Of a DNA stretch of 64,000 nt, positions 1 through 8,668 are shown piece after piece; within the stretch, counting starts at the first letter, position 1; each line of letters opens with the position of its first letter. Both the position numbers and the translations under genes were made by a program. The notes beneath the pieces are model-generated. The model did not search any database, was not told the DNA's origin, and saw nothing but the letters and a program-made list of their open reading frames with translations. The DNA comes from Pedobacter cryoconitis (GTDB lineage: Bacteria > Bacteroidota > Bacteroidia > Sphingobacteriales > Sphingobacteriaceae), in NCBI RefSeq assembly GCF_003259615.1, contig NZ_QLLR01000005.1, positions 166,741-230,740 of the forward strand, in the 5' to 3' direction.

Positions 1-715
1 AAGCAGGTTTTTTGGTAATATAATTGATTAAGCCACCCTCAGCGCCATTTCCATAAATAGCAGTTGCGCCTTTGATCACCTCAACTCTTTCAATTACCGA
101 TGGATCTATACTGCGGATGTCACGTCCGCCTGCACGTAAAGGAGTAGATTGCGGCACACCGTCAATTAATACCAATACACCTCTTCCACGCAGGGTCTGA
201 CCAGAATTCCCGGTCTGATTCGTGGATGCGCCCAGTCCGGGTACACTGTAAGCGAGTATATTTGCCAGGTTCGGGCTGATTACTGATTGTGTATTGATGT
301 CTTTGGCGGTTAATATCGTTACAGACGAAGGTGTTTGCGCCAGGGATTCTGCTTTCCGGCTTGCGGAAACAATCACCTCATTTAAGTCCGAATTTTTATC
401 CTTCAGTATATATGCTATTTTCAGTGTATCACTGGCCTTCACTACAAGCCGTGTTTCGCTGGTTTCAAACCCTGTCATTGAAATGCGAAGCGTATAATTG
501 CCGGCAGGAATTCCTTTAAGCTGAAACCGGCCTGTTTTATCAGATGATGTTTTTATATTGAGTTTTTTGATTTGTATAGTCGCATAACTTATCTTTTGAT
601 ACAAGCTATCGGTTACGCTTCCGGTCAATGTAGCTGATCCGCTTTGCGCCAGGGTTAGTAAGGGAAAAAGGAAGAGTAAAAGCGTATAGAAAACAGGTAA
701 AAGTTTAAACTTCAT
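1..715 (-). CDS. TonB-dependent outer membrane receptor, N-terminal part (runs off the window)
   Basis: The gene reads leftward from an ATG at 713-715 and continues beyond base 1, so only about 238 residues are visible. They show a signal peptide ending in TLAQ, a carboxypeptidase-regulatory-like beta domain (roughly residues 28-105, LTGSVTDSLYQ to LKIAYILK), the TonB-box-like stretch DLNEVIVSASRKAE, and the start of a plug domain with LRGRGVLVLIDGVPQ and IERVEVIKGATAIYGNGAEGG. The order and the plug motifs are those of siderophore or vitamin type receptors, not of SusC, which usually has a longer SusC signature after the beta domain. The protein would import a bound ligand across the outer membrane using TonB energy. 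The substrate cannot be told. A good Bacteroidota promoter sits just upstream (732-762). Confidence 0.9.
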   Translation of the reverse strand, partial: MKFKLLPVFYTLLLFLFPLLTLAQSGSATLTGSVTDSLYQKISYATIQIKKLNIKTSSDKTGRFQLKGIPAGNYTLRISMTGFETSETRLVVKASDTLKIAYILKDKNSDLNEVIVSASRKAESLAQTPSSVTILTAKDINTQSVISPNLANILAYSVPGLGASTNQTGNSGQTLRGRGVLVLIDGVPQSTPLRAGGRDIRSIDPSVIERVEVIKGATAIYGNGAEGGLINYITKKPA

Positions 716-1097
716 GTAGGTTGGTTTCCGGCAAATATACTTTTATCTGGATTTAATACAAATAAGATTCAGATGTATTGTTCTCTGGCAGACAGTCTTT
801 AAAAATGATTTAGCAAAATGAAATCGTACAGAATTAAATAGTTCAACAGATATTTCATACTGCTAATAATTTATTTCAGTTTTTTGAGATTCAACGGGAG
901 AAAAGCCACTAGTTTTTCAGAATAGATTAAAATTGGAATTGATGTTTGTTTGAAAAATACGCAAGGAAAAAAAGCAGGAATAACTTCAATTCAAGGGTGA
1001 TTTGCGGATTTTTATTTCATATTACCATGTTCTTGCGGCTAAAATGCTGTTGACAAAAGTAAAATAGTTCTATAGAATTAGCATCTTTGGGTTAGAT
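716..1097. other. Intergenic stretch between divergent genes
   Basis: This 382-base AT-rich gap holds the leftward promoter at 732-762. For the rightward MmcQ gene the only candidate is CATCTTTG at 1082-1089 (one mismatch to the -7 consensus), too near the ATG at 1098 to be convincing. I see no RNA gene, ORF or repeat in the rest. Confidence 0.5.
732..762 (-). promoter_or_regulatory. Bacteroidota-type promoter for the TonB receptor
   Basis: On the minus strand TTTG (complement of 759-762) is followed after 19 bases by TATATTTG (complement of 732-739), a full match to the phylum's -33 TTTG / -7 TAnnTTTG consensus. Transcription would start near 726, giving a leader of about 10 bases before the ATG at 715. 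Confidence 0.7.
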
Positions 1098-1448
1098 ATG
1101 AACATAGAAGAATTAAGGGATTATTGTCTGTCAAAACCAGGATCAACGGAAGGGCTTCCTTTTGGAGAAGAGACGCTGGTCTTTAAAGTCGGTGAGAAAA
1201 TATTTTTGCTTGTTGGTCTTAGCGAAGGAAATCGTTTCAATGCTAAATGCGACCCTGAGCGTGCAGTTACGCTGCGTGAACAATATGAAGAAATCATACC
1301 AGGCTATCACATGAACAAAAAGCACTGGAATACCGTTTATATGAATGGCCGTCTCACTTTAAAGCAATTGCATGAGATCATAGATCATTCTTATGAATTG
1401 ATATTTAACAACCTGCCAAAAAAACAGCAGGATGAAATTGACGGTTAA
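1098..1448 (+). CDS. MmcQ/YjbR family protein
   Basis: A 116-residue protein with the full MmcQ/YjbR (DUF419) pattern: N-terminal ELRDYCLSKPGSTEGLPF, then ETLVFKVGEKIFLLV, the basic FNAKCDPERAVTLREQY stretch, GYHMNKKHWNTVYMNG and a C-terminal helix. The family has a CyaY-like fold and is described as possibly DNA-binding; the biochemical role is not settled. The last 17 bases overlap the following helicase gene if the latter starts at 1432, which implies cotranscription and perhaps translational coupling. Length is normal for the family and there is no signal peptide. Confidence 0.9.
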   Translation: MNIEELRDYCLSKPGSTEGLPFGEETLVFKVGEKIFLLVGLSEGNRFNAKCDPERAVTLREQYEEIIPGYHMNKKHWNTVYMNGRLTLKQLHEIIDHSYELIFNNLPKKQQDEIDG

Positions 1449-4400
1449 TCAGATTATGCAGGAAAATATATTACCTAAGCTAGAAGCCTCGAGAAAAGAA
1501 TTACTTGATCTTGGTATGCGAAATACGCTTTTGAATTATAAGACACCAAAAGCAAGAGGACTTCGCATTATCCAGGAAAAGTCAACATCGATTTATAATA
1601 TTCTGGTGAAACAGGGCAAAGCCATGACCTTTTTAGGCAGGCCAGGGAAAGAAGATAGTGATGAAGATGGTGAGGAAGATGAATTGCCAGAACTCCCGGC
1701 GCTTAGTGAAGAAGAGTTACAGGATGCACAGCATGATACCCGTTTGCAGACTAATGAAAATGAGCAAAAGCTGCAGACAAAAATTCTGAACACTTATTAT
1801 TTCTCCAGAACCAGTATAGAAGAACAAGGTATAAACATCCTGTACCTGGCTTTGGGAATGTTAAACTGGTACGAAAAGGGTAATACTTCAGATATCCGGT
1901 TAGCTCCTTTAGTGTTAATTCCCGTATCTCTGGAGCGGTCCAGCGCAAATGAAAGATTCAGATTGCGTTTTACGGGTGGTGAGGTTGGTGCTAATCTTTC
2001 GCTTCAGGCTAAAATGATGGCTGATTTTAATATAACTATTCCAGAACTGCCTGATTTGGATGACCTTGATATTAATGCTTATTTTGAAGATATACAAAAA
2101 AGAATAAGTCATCAGGAATTTTGGAAACTGGATGCTAACACGATTGAGCTAGGTTTCTTTTCCTTTGGAAAATTTATGATTTATCATGATCTGGATAGTA
2201 GTAAATGGCCGGATGATAATAAACCATTTGATCATCCGATCCTGATGTCTTTATTTGGCGGAGGATTCAACGAACCAAAACCAACAGCTACTGAAGCACA
2301 TCATTTAGACAACGAAACCAAAGCGCATGAATTATTTCATGTAGTAGATGCAGACAGTTCCCAGGTTCTGGCCATGCTTGCTGTACATGAAGGTCGAAAT
2401 ATGGTGATACAAGGGCCTCCCGGTACGGGTAAGTCTCAAACAATTACCAATATTATTGCCAATGCAATTGGCCATGGTAAAAAGGTTCTTTTTGTGGCTG
2501 AGAAAATGGCTGCTCTTGAAGTCGTGAAACGCAGATTGGATTCGATTAATCTGGGGGAAGCCTGTTTAGAACTGCATAGTCATAAAGCAAACAAAAGAGA
2601 TTTACATGAAGAATTAAAGCGGGTACTGGATTTAGGTAAACCAACATTGACCCATTTGCAGGATGAAATTTTGCAACTGGATACTTACCAGGATATATTG
2701 AATAACTATTGCAACTCTGTCAATGATTTAATTGCGCAAAGCGGCCTTTCTGCACACAAGGTAATAGGTTATCTGTTAGAAATATCAGCTAAGTTCGGTA
2801 CGCTCAAACTTCCTGCAATACCGATCTTAAATATTGAATCGTGGGACGCAGACAGGATGCGCCGGGCAGCTGTCGATGCAGATTTAATAGAAGCCCGGTT
2901 AAAGGACATTGGGGAACCTTCGAAATTACTTTTCTATGGAACCAGGTTAACATTATTCCTGCCGCATGAAAACGAGGTGGCTGCTGAAATTATTGCGCAG
3001 GTGATTGTGAGCACTGAAAGTTTACAGGCAGAGCTCCTGGGCGCTTCATCTTTTATCGGAACAGCATTGCCGCCGTCTGTTGCGGACGCAGAAAAATTAG
3101 TAGCGCTGCTGACTTTTTTAAGTAATAGTCCGGATCTGAGAGACATTGCGGTGAAGGATCAGGCATGGTTACTGAATCAGGAAGATATTGAAGAACTTTT
3201 TCAAACGGGCGCTGATCTTTCTGCTTTACATGGGGCTTATGAAAACATATTTTATCCGGAAGCCTGGGATCAGCAAGTATTGGAGCTGCGCCAGAATCTG
3301 ATTGCTCATGGCCATAAATGGTATAAGTTTCTTTTAGGTGATTATAAAAGAAGTATCAAACAGCTGGCATCTTTTACAAAAATTGCTTTACCTGATGCGC
3401 TGAATGATCGAATAAAATACATTGATGATATTATTACTGCTAAACGCTTAAGTAATGCACTGGATGAAAGTTCAGAACTTGCCGCTCGTTTATTTGGAAG
3501 CAGGTGGCGGAAGCTGAAAACAAATTGGGAATCTTTAAAAGGCGTATCGGTCTTTATGGCCGGGCTGCATCGTCAGATCTCAACTGGCAATTATCCAATA
3601 TTGATTTTGGATTTTCTGAGCAGAAATGAAAATCCTGTTGTAGTTAAGGAACATCTGGCTAAACTGAAAGGACTTCTGATTAACTATCAGGGGGGTATTG
3701 CTGCGGTTTTCAAAAAACTGGATCTGGATGAAAAACTGATTGATTCAGCAGAATCATTCAGTGAATTGTTATTTAAAGATCAGCTTTCAAAACTAAATGA
3801 ATGGAAGCTGAGGATTGGCGAAATTCAGCAAGCTGTGCAGTGGAATAATCTTTCCGGGGCAGTACAAAATAATGGGTTTGATAACTTAATTCAGGCTTCA
3901 CTAAATTGGGATGGCGCTGCGGATTACTTGAAAATTGCTTTGCAGAAAACCTGGTATGAATATCTGATCAGAACGATAATGACTGAAAAGCCAGCATTAC
4001 GTGGATTTGAACGTACTTCTCATGAGGAAATTATCAATAAATTCAATAGAACAGATTTGCTGAACCTTCAGTATAACCGGGCGAGAGTGGCATTGAAACA
4101 TTTTGAAGCAGTACCTCAGCAAGAGGGCGGAGGGCAATGGAATGTGCTGCGCGGTGAGTTTAATAAACGTGCACGCCATATGCCGATCAGAAAACTGATG
4201 TTAGAGGCCGGACTGGCCATACAGACTATTAAGCCTGTTTTTATGATGAGTCCGATGTCTATTGCTAATTTCTTATCTCCGGGAAGTATTGATTTTGATC
4301 TGGTGATTTTTGATGAGGCAAGCCAGGTCAGACCTGTTGAGGCGTTGGGTGCTTTACTCAGGGGCAAACAATTGGTTGTTGTTGGGGATACCAAACAGCT

Positions 4401-6141
4401 GCCACCAACGAGTTTCTTCGATAAAATGAATATGGAAACTGAGGATGAAGAAAATGTTACTGCAGATATACAAAGCATCCTGGGAATGTGTGATGGACAG
4501 GGAGCTCCACAACGGATGCTGCGCTGGCATTACCGGAGCAGGCATGAATCATTAATCAGTCTCTCTAATCATGAATTTTATGAGAACAAATTAGTGATTT
4601 TTCCAAGTCCGGGATCTAAACATAGCATGGGACTGGCTTTTCATCATTTGCCAGATGCAGTATATGACCGGGGAAAAACCCGCACCAACCCAATAGAATC
4701 TGAGGCTGTCGCTAACGCAGTGATGCAGCATGCGTTGAAAAATCCCAAACAAAGCCTTGGTGTTATTGCTTTCAGTACGTCCCAGATGCAATCTATTCAA
4801 AATGCAATAGAGATTAAAAGGCGACAGAATCCAGAAACTGAAAGCTTTTTCAGGAGCCATAGTCATGAACCATTTTTCGTCAAAAACCTGGAAAATGTGC
4901 AGGGAGACGAGCGGGATGTTATTTTTATCAGTATCGGATATGGCCGCACTGAGGATGGCAAAGTTCCGATGAGTTTTGGCCCGCTCAATAATGAAGGCGG
5001 AGAAAGAAGATTAAATGTATTGATTACCCGTGCAAAGTACAGGTGTGAGATATTTACTAATATTACAGCCGACGACATCAATCCAACTGCAACGACTAAG
5101 TTTGGAATCAGAGCTTTAAAGAGCTTTTTGTATTTCGCACAGCATGGTATTTTTGATAGGCCACAAGATTTGCTGATCCCTGTAGTCCGCCCTTTTGAAG
5201 ATCATATTTATGATCATTTGATAAAGCTGGGTTATACCGTGCGTAAAAAGATAGGTTCTGAAGGCTTTTTCATTGATCTTGCTGTGGTAGATACAGCTAA
5301 TCCAGGCCGTTATTTAATGGGTATTGAATGTGATGGAGAATCTTACAGCCGGGCAAAGTCTGCCAGGGATCGTGATAGACTTCGTAAACAAGTGCTGGAA
5401 AATATAGGCTGGAAGATTTTTAAGGTCTGGAGTACAGAGTGGTATAGAAATCCTGAAAGAGAATTAGAGCGACTTGTTGCTGCCATTGAAAAAGCTAAGG
5501 AGCAACTTTCTTTAGATGATTTGGTGGAGCAGGAGCTGGAAGAGGAAATTAAAACACTGGTTCGTGAAGCCAAAGTAGACACTACAGTCGAAATCCCTCT
5601 ATATACTTTAGCTGTATTGCCGGGAGAAATTAAGTTTGAAGAGCTGCATTTGATTCCGTTTGGCAAATTGGCAGGATGGATTAATGAAGTAGTGAGCACC
5701 GAAGGACCTGTACATTTTGAAGAGGTAGCCAGAAGACTTGCAGATGCAGCTGGTGCAACCAAAATTGGCTCCCGTATGAGATATACAATTAATGCTGCTG
5801 TAAATTATGCGGTTACTTCTGCTATTATTTCGAGAAAAGAAGATTTCTTGTGGCCTGTTGGTCTGGTTACGCCAGTTATACGCGATAGGAGCAAACTTCC
5901 TTCAGGGTCTAGAAAAATTGCGCTGATCTCACCAGAAGAAATGGATCTGGCTATTCTAAAAGTAGTGGAAGATTCAATAGCTATACAGCCTGATGTGGCT
6001 GTACCATTGATTGCCAGGTTATTTGGGTTTAACAGGGTTACTGAAGATCTGCGTAAGGAATTATTAAATAGCATTGATGCTGGCGTAGAGAAGGGGCTGG
6101 TAGCTAAGGACGGAGCGTATTTGAAAATTAATCCACTATAG
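1432..6141 (+). CDS. DUF4011 - SF1 helicase - Vsr-like nuclease - DUF3320 multidomain protein
   Basis: A 1569-residue protein. Domains in order: DUF4011 at the N-terminus (RKELLDLGMRNTLLNYK, about residues 20-36, and the following 200 residues); a superfamily 1 helicase split by a long helical insert, with Walker A GPPGTGKSQT near 327-336, Walker B VIFDEASQVRP near 958, motif III VVGDTKQLPPTSF near 983, and C-terminal motifs VQGDERDVIFIS and ERRLNVLITRAK near 1155-1205; a restriction-like nuclease of the Vsr/MTES_1575 type near 1265-1340 (FFIDLAVVD, GIECDGESY, VWSTEWYRNP); and a C-terminal DUF3320 domain near 1410-1480. All helicase and PD-(D/E)xK-like residues appear intact. Proteins of this plan are often counted among candidate single-gene anti-phage systems; that role here is inference. 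ATG at 1456 (residue 9) is an alternative start that removes the overlap with the upstream gene. Confidence 0.93.
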   Translation: MKLTVNQIMQENILPKLEASRKELLDLGMRNTLLNYKTPKARGLRIIQEKSTSIYNILVKQGKAMTFLGRPGKEDSDEDGEEDELPELPALSEEELQDAQHDTRLQTNENEQKLQTKILNTYYFSRTSIEEQGINILYLALGMLNWYEKGNTSDIRLAPLVLIPVSLERSSANERFRLRFTGGEVGANLSLQAKMMADFNITIPELPDLDDLDINAYFEDIQKRISHQEFWKLDANTIELGFFSFGKFMIYHDLDSSKWPDDNKPFDHPILMSLFGGGFNEPKPTATEAHHLDNETKAHELFHVVDADSSQVLAMLAVHEGRNMVIQGPPGTGKSQTITNIIANAIGHGKKVLFVAEKMAALEVVKRRLDSINLGEACLELHSHKANKRDLHEELKRVLDLGKPTLTHLQDEILQLDTYQDILNNYCNSVNDLIAQSGLSAHKVIGYLLEISAKFGTLKLPAIPILNIESWDADRMRRAAVDADLIEARLKDIGEPSKLLFYGTRLTLFLPHENEVAAEIIAQVIVSTESLQAELLGASSFIGTALPPSVADAEKLVALLTFLSNSPDLRDIAVKDQAWLLNQEDIEELFQTGADLSALHGAYENIFYPEAWDQQVLELRQNLIAHGHKWYKFLLGDYKRSIKQLASFTKIALPDALNDRIKYIDDIITAKRLSNALDESSELAARLFGSRWRKLKTNWESLKGVSVFMAGLHRQISTGNYPILILDFLSRNENPVVVKEHLAKLKGLLINYQGGIAAVFKKLDLDEKLIDSAESFSELLFKDQLSKLNEWKLRIGEIQQAVQWNNLSGAVQNNGFDNLIQASLNWDGAADYLKIALQKTWYEYLIRTIMTEKPALRGFERTSHEEIINKFNRTDLLNLQYNRARVALKHFEAVPQQEGGGQWNVLRGEFNKRARHMPIRKLMLEAGLAIQTIKPVFMMSPMSIANFLSPGSIDFDLVIFDEASQVRPVEALGALLRGKQLVVVGDTKQLPPTSFFDKMNMETEDEENVTADIQSILGMCDGQGAPQRMLRWHYRSRHESLISLSNHEFYENKLVIFPSPGSKHSMGLAFHHLPDAVYDRGKTRTNPIESEAVANAVMQHALKNPKQSLGVIAFSTSQMQSIQNAIEIKRRQNPETESFFRSHSHEPFFVKNLENVQGDERDVIFISIGYGRTEDGKVPMSFGPLNNEGGERRLNVLITRAKYRCEIFTNITADDINPTATTKFGIRALKSFLYFAQHGIFDRPQDLLIPVVRPFEDHIYDHLIKLGYTVRKKIGSEGFFIDLAVVDTANPGRYLMGIECDGESYSRAKSARDRDRLRKQVLENIGWKIFKVWSTEWYRNPERELERLVAAIEKAKEQLSLDDLVEQELEEEIKTLVREAKVDTTVEIPLYTLAVLPGEIKFEELHLIPFGKLAGWINEVVSTEGPVHFEEVARRLADAAGATKIGSRMRYTINAAVNYAVTSAIISRKEDFLWPVGLVTPVIRDRSKLPSGSRKIALISPEEMDLAILKVVEDSIAIQPDVAVPLIARLFGFNRVTEDLRKELLNSIDAGVEKGLVAKDGAYLKINPL

Positions 6142-6145
6142 AATT

Positions 6146-6784
6146 ATGACTGGCATCCTTCATTTTGAAACTTTTTTACTGACTGCAATATTGTTGAATA
6201 TCACTCCGGGAAATGATACTATATTTATTCTTTCGCGGAGTATTGCCCAGGGAAGAAAAGCGGGTATTGTATCTGCGCTGGGAATTGGGACTGGTACTTT
6301 AATCCATACACTTTTAGCCGCATTCGGACTTTCCATTATTATTTCTGAGTCGATATTGCTTTTTAATTTGATTAAATATGCGGGTGCTGCTTATATAATT
6401 TATATTGGGTTGCAAATGCTGTTTGGCAAATCTCAGCTGAACACAGCTATCAATACCTCCAGTTCATCAGCTAATTATGTGAAAATTTACAGGGATGGAA
6501 TTATTACCAATGTCCTGAATCCTAAAGTAGCCTTATTTTTTATCGCTTTTTTACCTCAATTTATTGATCCGGGGTTGAAAAATACAGTATGGCCTTTTCT
6601 CACTCTTGGCTTAACTTTCATCACTACTGGTACAACCTGGTGCCTGATATTGGCATTTTTCGCTTCTGCTTTTTTTGCCAGGCTCAAACACAATCATACG
6701 ATTTCCGGTTATATTAATAAATTTTGTGGCCTCACATTGGTTGCACTTGGTATCAAAGTTGCACTAACAAACAGGAGGGGTTAA
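6146..6784 (+). CDS. LysE/RhtB family amino acid exporter
   Basis: A 212-residue inner membrane protein with about six hydrophobic segments and the LysE-family signature near the N-terminus (LNITPGNDTIFILSRSIAQGRKAGI), followed by the ALGIGTGTLIHTLLAAFGLS segment. Members export amino acids or related small molecules such as homoserine or threonine lactone; the substrate is not predictable. It starts 4 bases after the helicase stop, so it is probably the last gene of the 1098-6784 operon, although no functional link to the helicase is apparent. Confidence 0.93.
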   Translation: MTGILHFETFLLTAILLNITPGNDTIFILSRSIAQGRKAGIVSALGIGTGTLIHTLLAAFGLSIIISESILLFNLIKYAGAAYIIYIGLQMLFGKSQLNTAINTSSSSANYVKIYRDGIITNVLNPKVALFFIAFLPQFIDPGLKNTVWPFLTLGLTFITTGTTWCLILAFFASAFFARLKHNHTISGYINKFCGLTLVALGIKVALTNRRG

Positions 6785-6811
6785 CAAGAGGGTATCATCA
6801 AACCGTATCTA

Positions 6812-7207
6812 ATGAAAAAAGCATTGTCCATATTACTCTTACTTTTATATACTACTGCCAGTTTTGGGCTTGGTGTAAAACAGTTTTATTGCTGTGGACA
6901 GCTAAGGTCTATATCCTTCACTATTCAACAGGATGTCAATGAAAAGTGCAGTAAGGATATGGACAAGGAGCAATGCTGTGAAATCCAATTGAGCAGCTTA
7001 GAGGTAAAGGATATTCATCTGCTTTCAAGTCAGTCTGACAACCAGGTGAAGCACTTTAATAACCTGTTTCTATCAGCTTTTAGAAATTATCATCCTGCAC
7101 CTTCCTTTGATGGTGTTGAACGTATACCGATCGCCAGTTCAACAAATGCACCTCTTTTACATGGTGGTGTTCCCATTTATATGTTTAACTGTACTTATAG
7201 GATTTGA
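6812..7207 (+). CDS. Small secreted Cys-rich protein, HYC_CC_PP-like
   Basis: A 131-residue protein with a signal peptide (KKALSILLLLLYTTASFG) and a cysteine layout seen in a Bacteroidota family that NCBI names after its HYC, CC and PP motifs: VKQFYCCGQ near residue 25, a C-x(n)-QCC pair (CSKDMDKEQCCEIQ), and a C-terminal region with PLLHGG. The histidine of HYC is phenylalanine here and the PP pair is not obvious, so the match is partial. The role is unknown; the cysteines and the position in the envelope fit metal or thiol handling, but this is inference. It lies 27 bases after the LysE gene and is followed by two tandem hairpins. Confidence 0.7.
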   Translation: MKKALSILLLLLYTTASFGLGVKQFYCCGQLRSISFTIQQDVNEKCSKDMDKEQCCEIQLSSLEVKDIHLLSSQSDNQVKHFNNLFLSAFRNYHPAPSFDGVERIPIASSTNAPLLHGGVPIYMFNCTYRI

Positions 7208-7226
7208 GCCGACCAGCTATATGCTA

Positions 7227-7281
7227 TTTAAACAACTGCTTTGTTGTTTAAACCCTGATTATTTATCCTGTAAATAATCAG
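7227..7281 (+). terminator. Two tandem perfect hairpins
   Basis: First hairpin: TTTAAACAAC (7227-7236) pairs with GTTGTTTAAA (7243-7252). Second: CTGATTATTTA (7255-7265) pairs with TAAATAATCAG (7271-7281). Stems are 10 and 11 bp without mismatch, loops 6 and 5 bases, separated by two bases. No strong T-run follows, so an attenuator, RNA-stability element or bidirectional terminator are all possible. Confidence 0.5.
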
Positions 7282-7319
7282 TTTATCCTGGTTTTTCAAT
7301 TCATATAAAGACTCAAAAA

Positions 7320-7913
7320 ATGAAATACTTAAAATTATCAATGCTCGTCCCTGCCTTATTTTTCTCAAATACATTTGCACAGGCAACAAACTTAAATACG
7401 GTGAAGACTGATCCTGAAAGTGGAATTTATCTTACTGCTGCTGATTATAAAGAGAAACAATTGCATCTTGCTGGCGACCAGTCAACCAATAACAAACTTC
7501 GTGTAAATGATTTTTTCGGTGGTAAAACACTTACGTTAAATCATAATGGGCAGCGTCATGAATTCTCAAAAGATAGTATTTATGGCTACAGAGCTCAGGA
7601 TGGTAATGATTACAGGTTTTATAAGAGCTATAGTTCTCCCTATAAAATACTGGAAAGCGGCAGCCTGGTTATTTATGAAATCAAGCAGCCGGGTAATAAA
7701 CAAAATGGCTTCAAACCAATAATTCGCTATTATTTTAGTGATGGAGCAGATGGTGAGGTTAATTTGCTATCCTTAGCTAACCTTAAAAACACCTTCAAAG
7801 ACCAGCCTGCGTTTGATATTATAGCTAATAATTTTCAAACTGACCACGATTTAATAACATATGATGATTATCATCATATGTTCAGGATCAATCGGCTTTT
7901 AGCTAAATTATAG
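7320..7913 (+). CDS. Secreted protein of unknown function
   Basis: A 197-residue protein with a clear signal peptide (KYLKLSMLVPALFFSNTFAQA, cleavage after FAQA near residue 22). The mature part is hydrophilic and beta-rich by eye, with ESGIYLTAADYKEKQLHLA, a DSIYGYRAQDGNDYRFY segment and a conserved-looking LVIYEI core. I do not recognise a named domain. Similar 180-210 residue proteins with a SGIYLTAxDYxxxxL start occur in Bacteroidota, where they seem to be periplasmic or exported. No catalytic motif is visible. It ends 5 bases before a strong terminator and may be monocistronic. Confidence 0.75.
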   Translation: MKYLKLSMLVPALFFSNTFAQATNLNTVKTDPESGIYLTAADYKEKQLHLAGDQSTNNKLRVNDFFGGKTLTLNHNGQRHEFSKDSIYGYRAQDGNDYRFYKSYSSPYKILESGSLVIYEIKQPGNKQNGFKPIIRYYFSDGADGEVNLLSLANLKNTFKDQPAFDIIANNFQTDHDLITYDDYHHMFRINRLLAKL

Positions 7914-7918
7914 GGTGT

Positions 7919-7954
7919 AAAACAGGGGTACTACCTTGATAGTACCCCTGTTTT
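7919..7954. terminator. Bidirectional rho-independent terminator
   Basis: A perfect 15-bp inverted repeat: AAAACAGGGGTACTA (7919-7933), 6-base loop, TAGTACCCCTGTTTT (7940-7954). It sits between the convergent genes ending at 7913 and 7957 and has A/T-rich flanks on both sides, so it can stop transcription from either direction. Confidence 0.9.
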
Positions 7955-7956
7955 GT

Positions 7957-8544
7957 TTATTTCATGCTGTCATGAATCTTATTGATCATGTCGAGGTGGG
8001 TCTGAACAATTGGTGCAGTTTTAGCAGCAAATGCCTTAATGTCGGCATCTTTACCGTCTTTTGCTTCGTCCTGCATCAATTTAAGTGTTGATTTATGTCC
8101 GTCTACCATGGCTTCAGCATAAGCTTTATCGAAGTCTTTCCCAGATTTTTTATCCAGATCAGCCATTTTTTTCTGGTGATCTTCATCTACAGCAGCGGGT
8201 AATGTGATGTTTTTCTGTTTAGCGATCATCATCAATTCTTCATTGGCCTTGCCATGATCGCTGACCATCATTTTAGCAAATTCTTTAAGTTGGGCATTTG
8301 TCGCTTTAGTCAAAGCCATTTTACCCAATTCTACTTCTGCCATTCCGCCAACGGCAGCTTTTGTGGCAAATTCAGCATCCGATGGTTCTACGGCTATACC
8401 GCCTGTAGCCATCACATTTGAGGTTGTATCCTTTGTTTTATTCAGGCTGTCAGCAGTTTGCTTGGCATCTTTAGTGCCATTATTACAACTCTGAAATGCC
8501 AACGCAGCCGCAGCTATTGAAAGAGAATAAATTATTTTTTTCAT
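7957..8544 (-). CDS. DUF4142 domain lipoprotein
   Basis: A 195-residue protein counted from the ATG at 8542-8544 (KKIIYSLSIAAAALAFQSC), which gives a proper lipoprotein signal with the acylated Cys at residue 20; the longer reading from 8577 adds a charged leader without support. After a flexible Ser/Thr/Lys linker comes a DUF4142 domain (about residues 62-195): AEVELGKMALTKATN, FAKMMVSDHGKANEEL, and a paired helix ending THLDMINKIHDSMK. The domain is a ferritin-like four-helix bundle found in periplasmic or outer membrane proteins; members are often upregulated under stress but no reaction is known. It faces an alcohol dehydrogenase gene across a 124-base gap. Confidence 0.92.
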   Translation of the reverse strand: MKKIIYSLSIAAAALAFQSCNNGTKDAKQTADSLNKTKDTTSNVMATGGIAVEPSDAEFATKAAVGGMAEVELGKMALTKATNAQLKEFAKMMVSDHGKANEELMMIAKQKNITLPAAVDEDHQKKMADLDKKSGKDFDKAYAEAMVDGHKSTLKLMQDEAKDGKDADIKAFAAKTAPIVQTHLDMINKIHDSMK

Positions 8545-8668
8545 GATATTGGTTTTTTTGTTTTTTCTATAACACACAAATTTGTTTATGGTTTAGCAAA
8601 ATTTAAAATCTCTAAACAATCGTCGCTGCAACGTGTTGCCTTCCTATTCGAAAACTAAAATTATTCTT

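Noticed and set aside
5343..5762. Long open frames antisense to the helicase, such as 5343-5762
   Set aside because: Serine-rich composition and no family match; shadows of the helicase coding strand.
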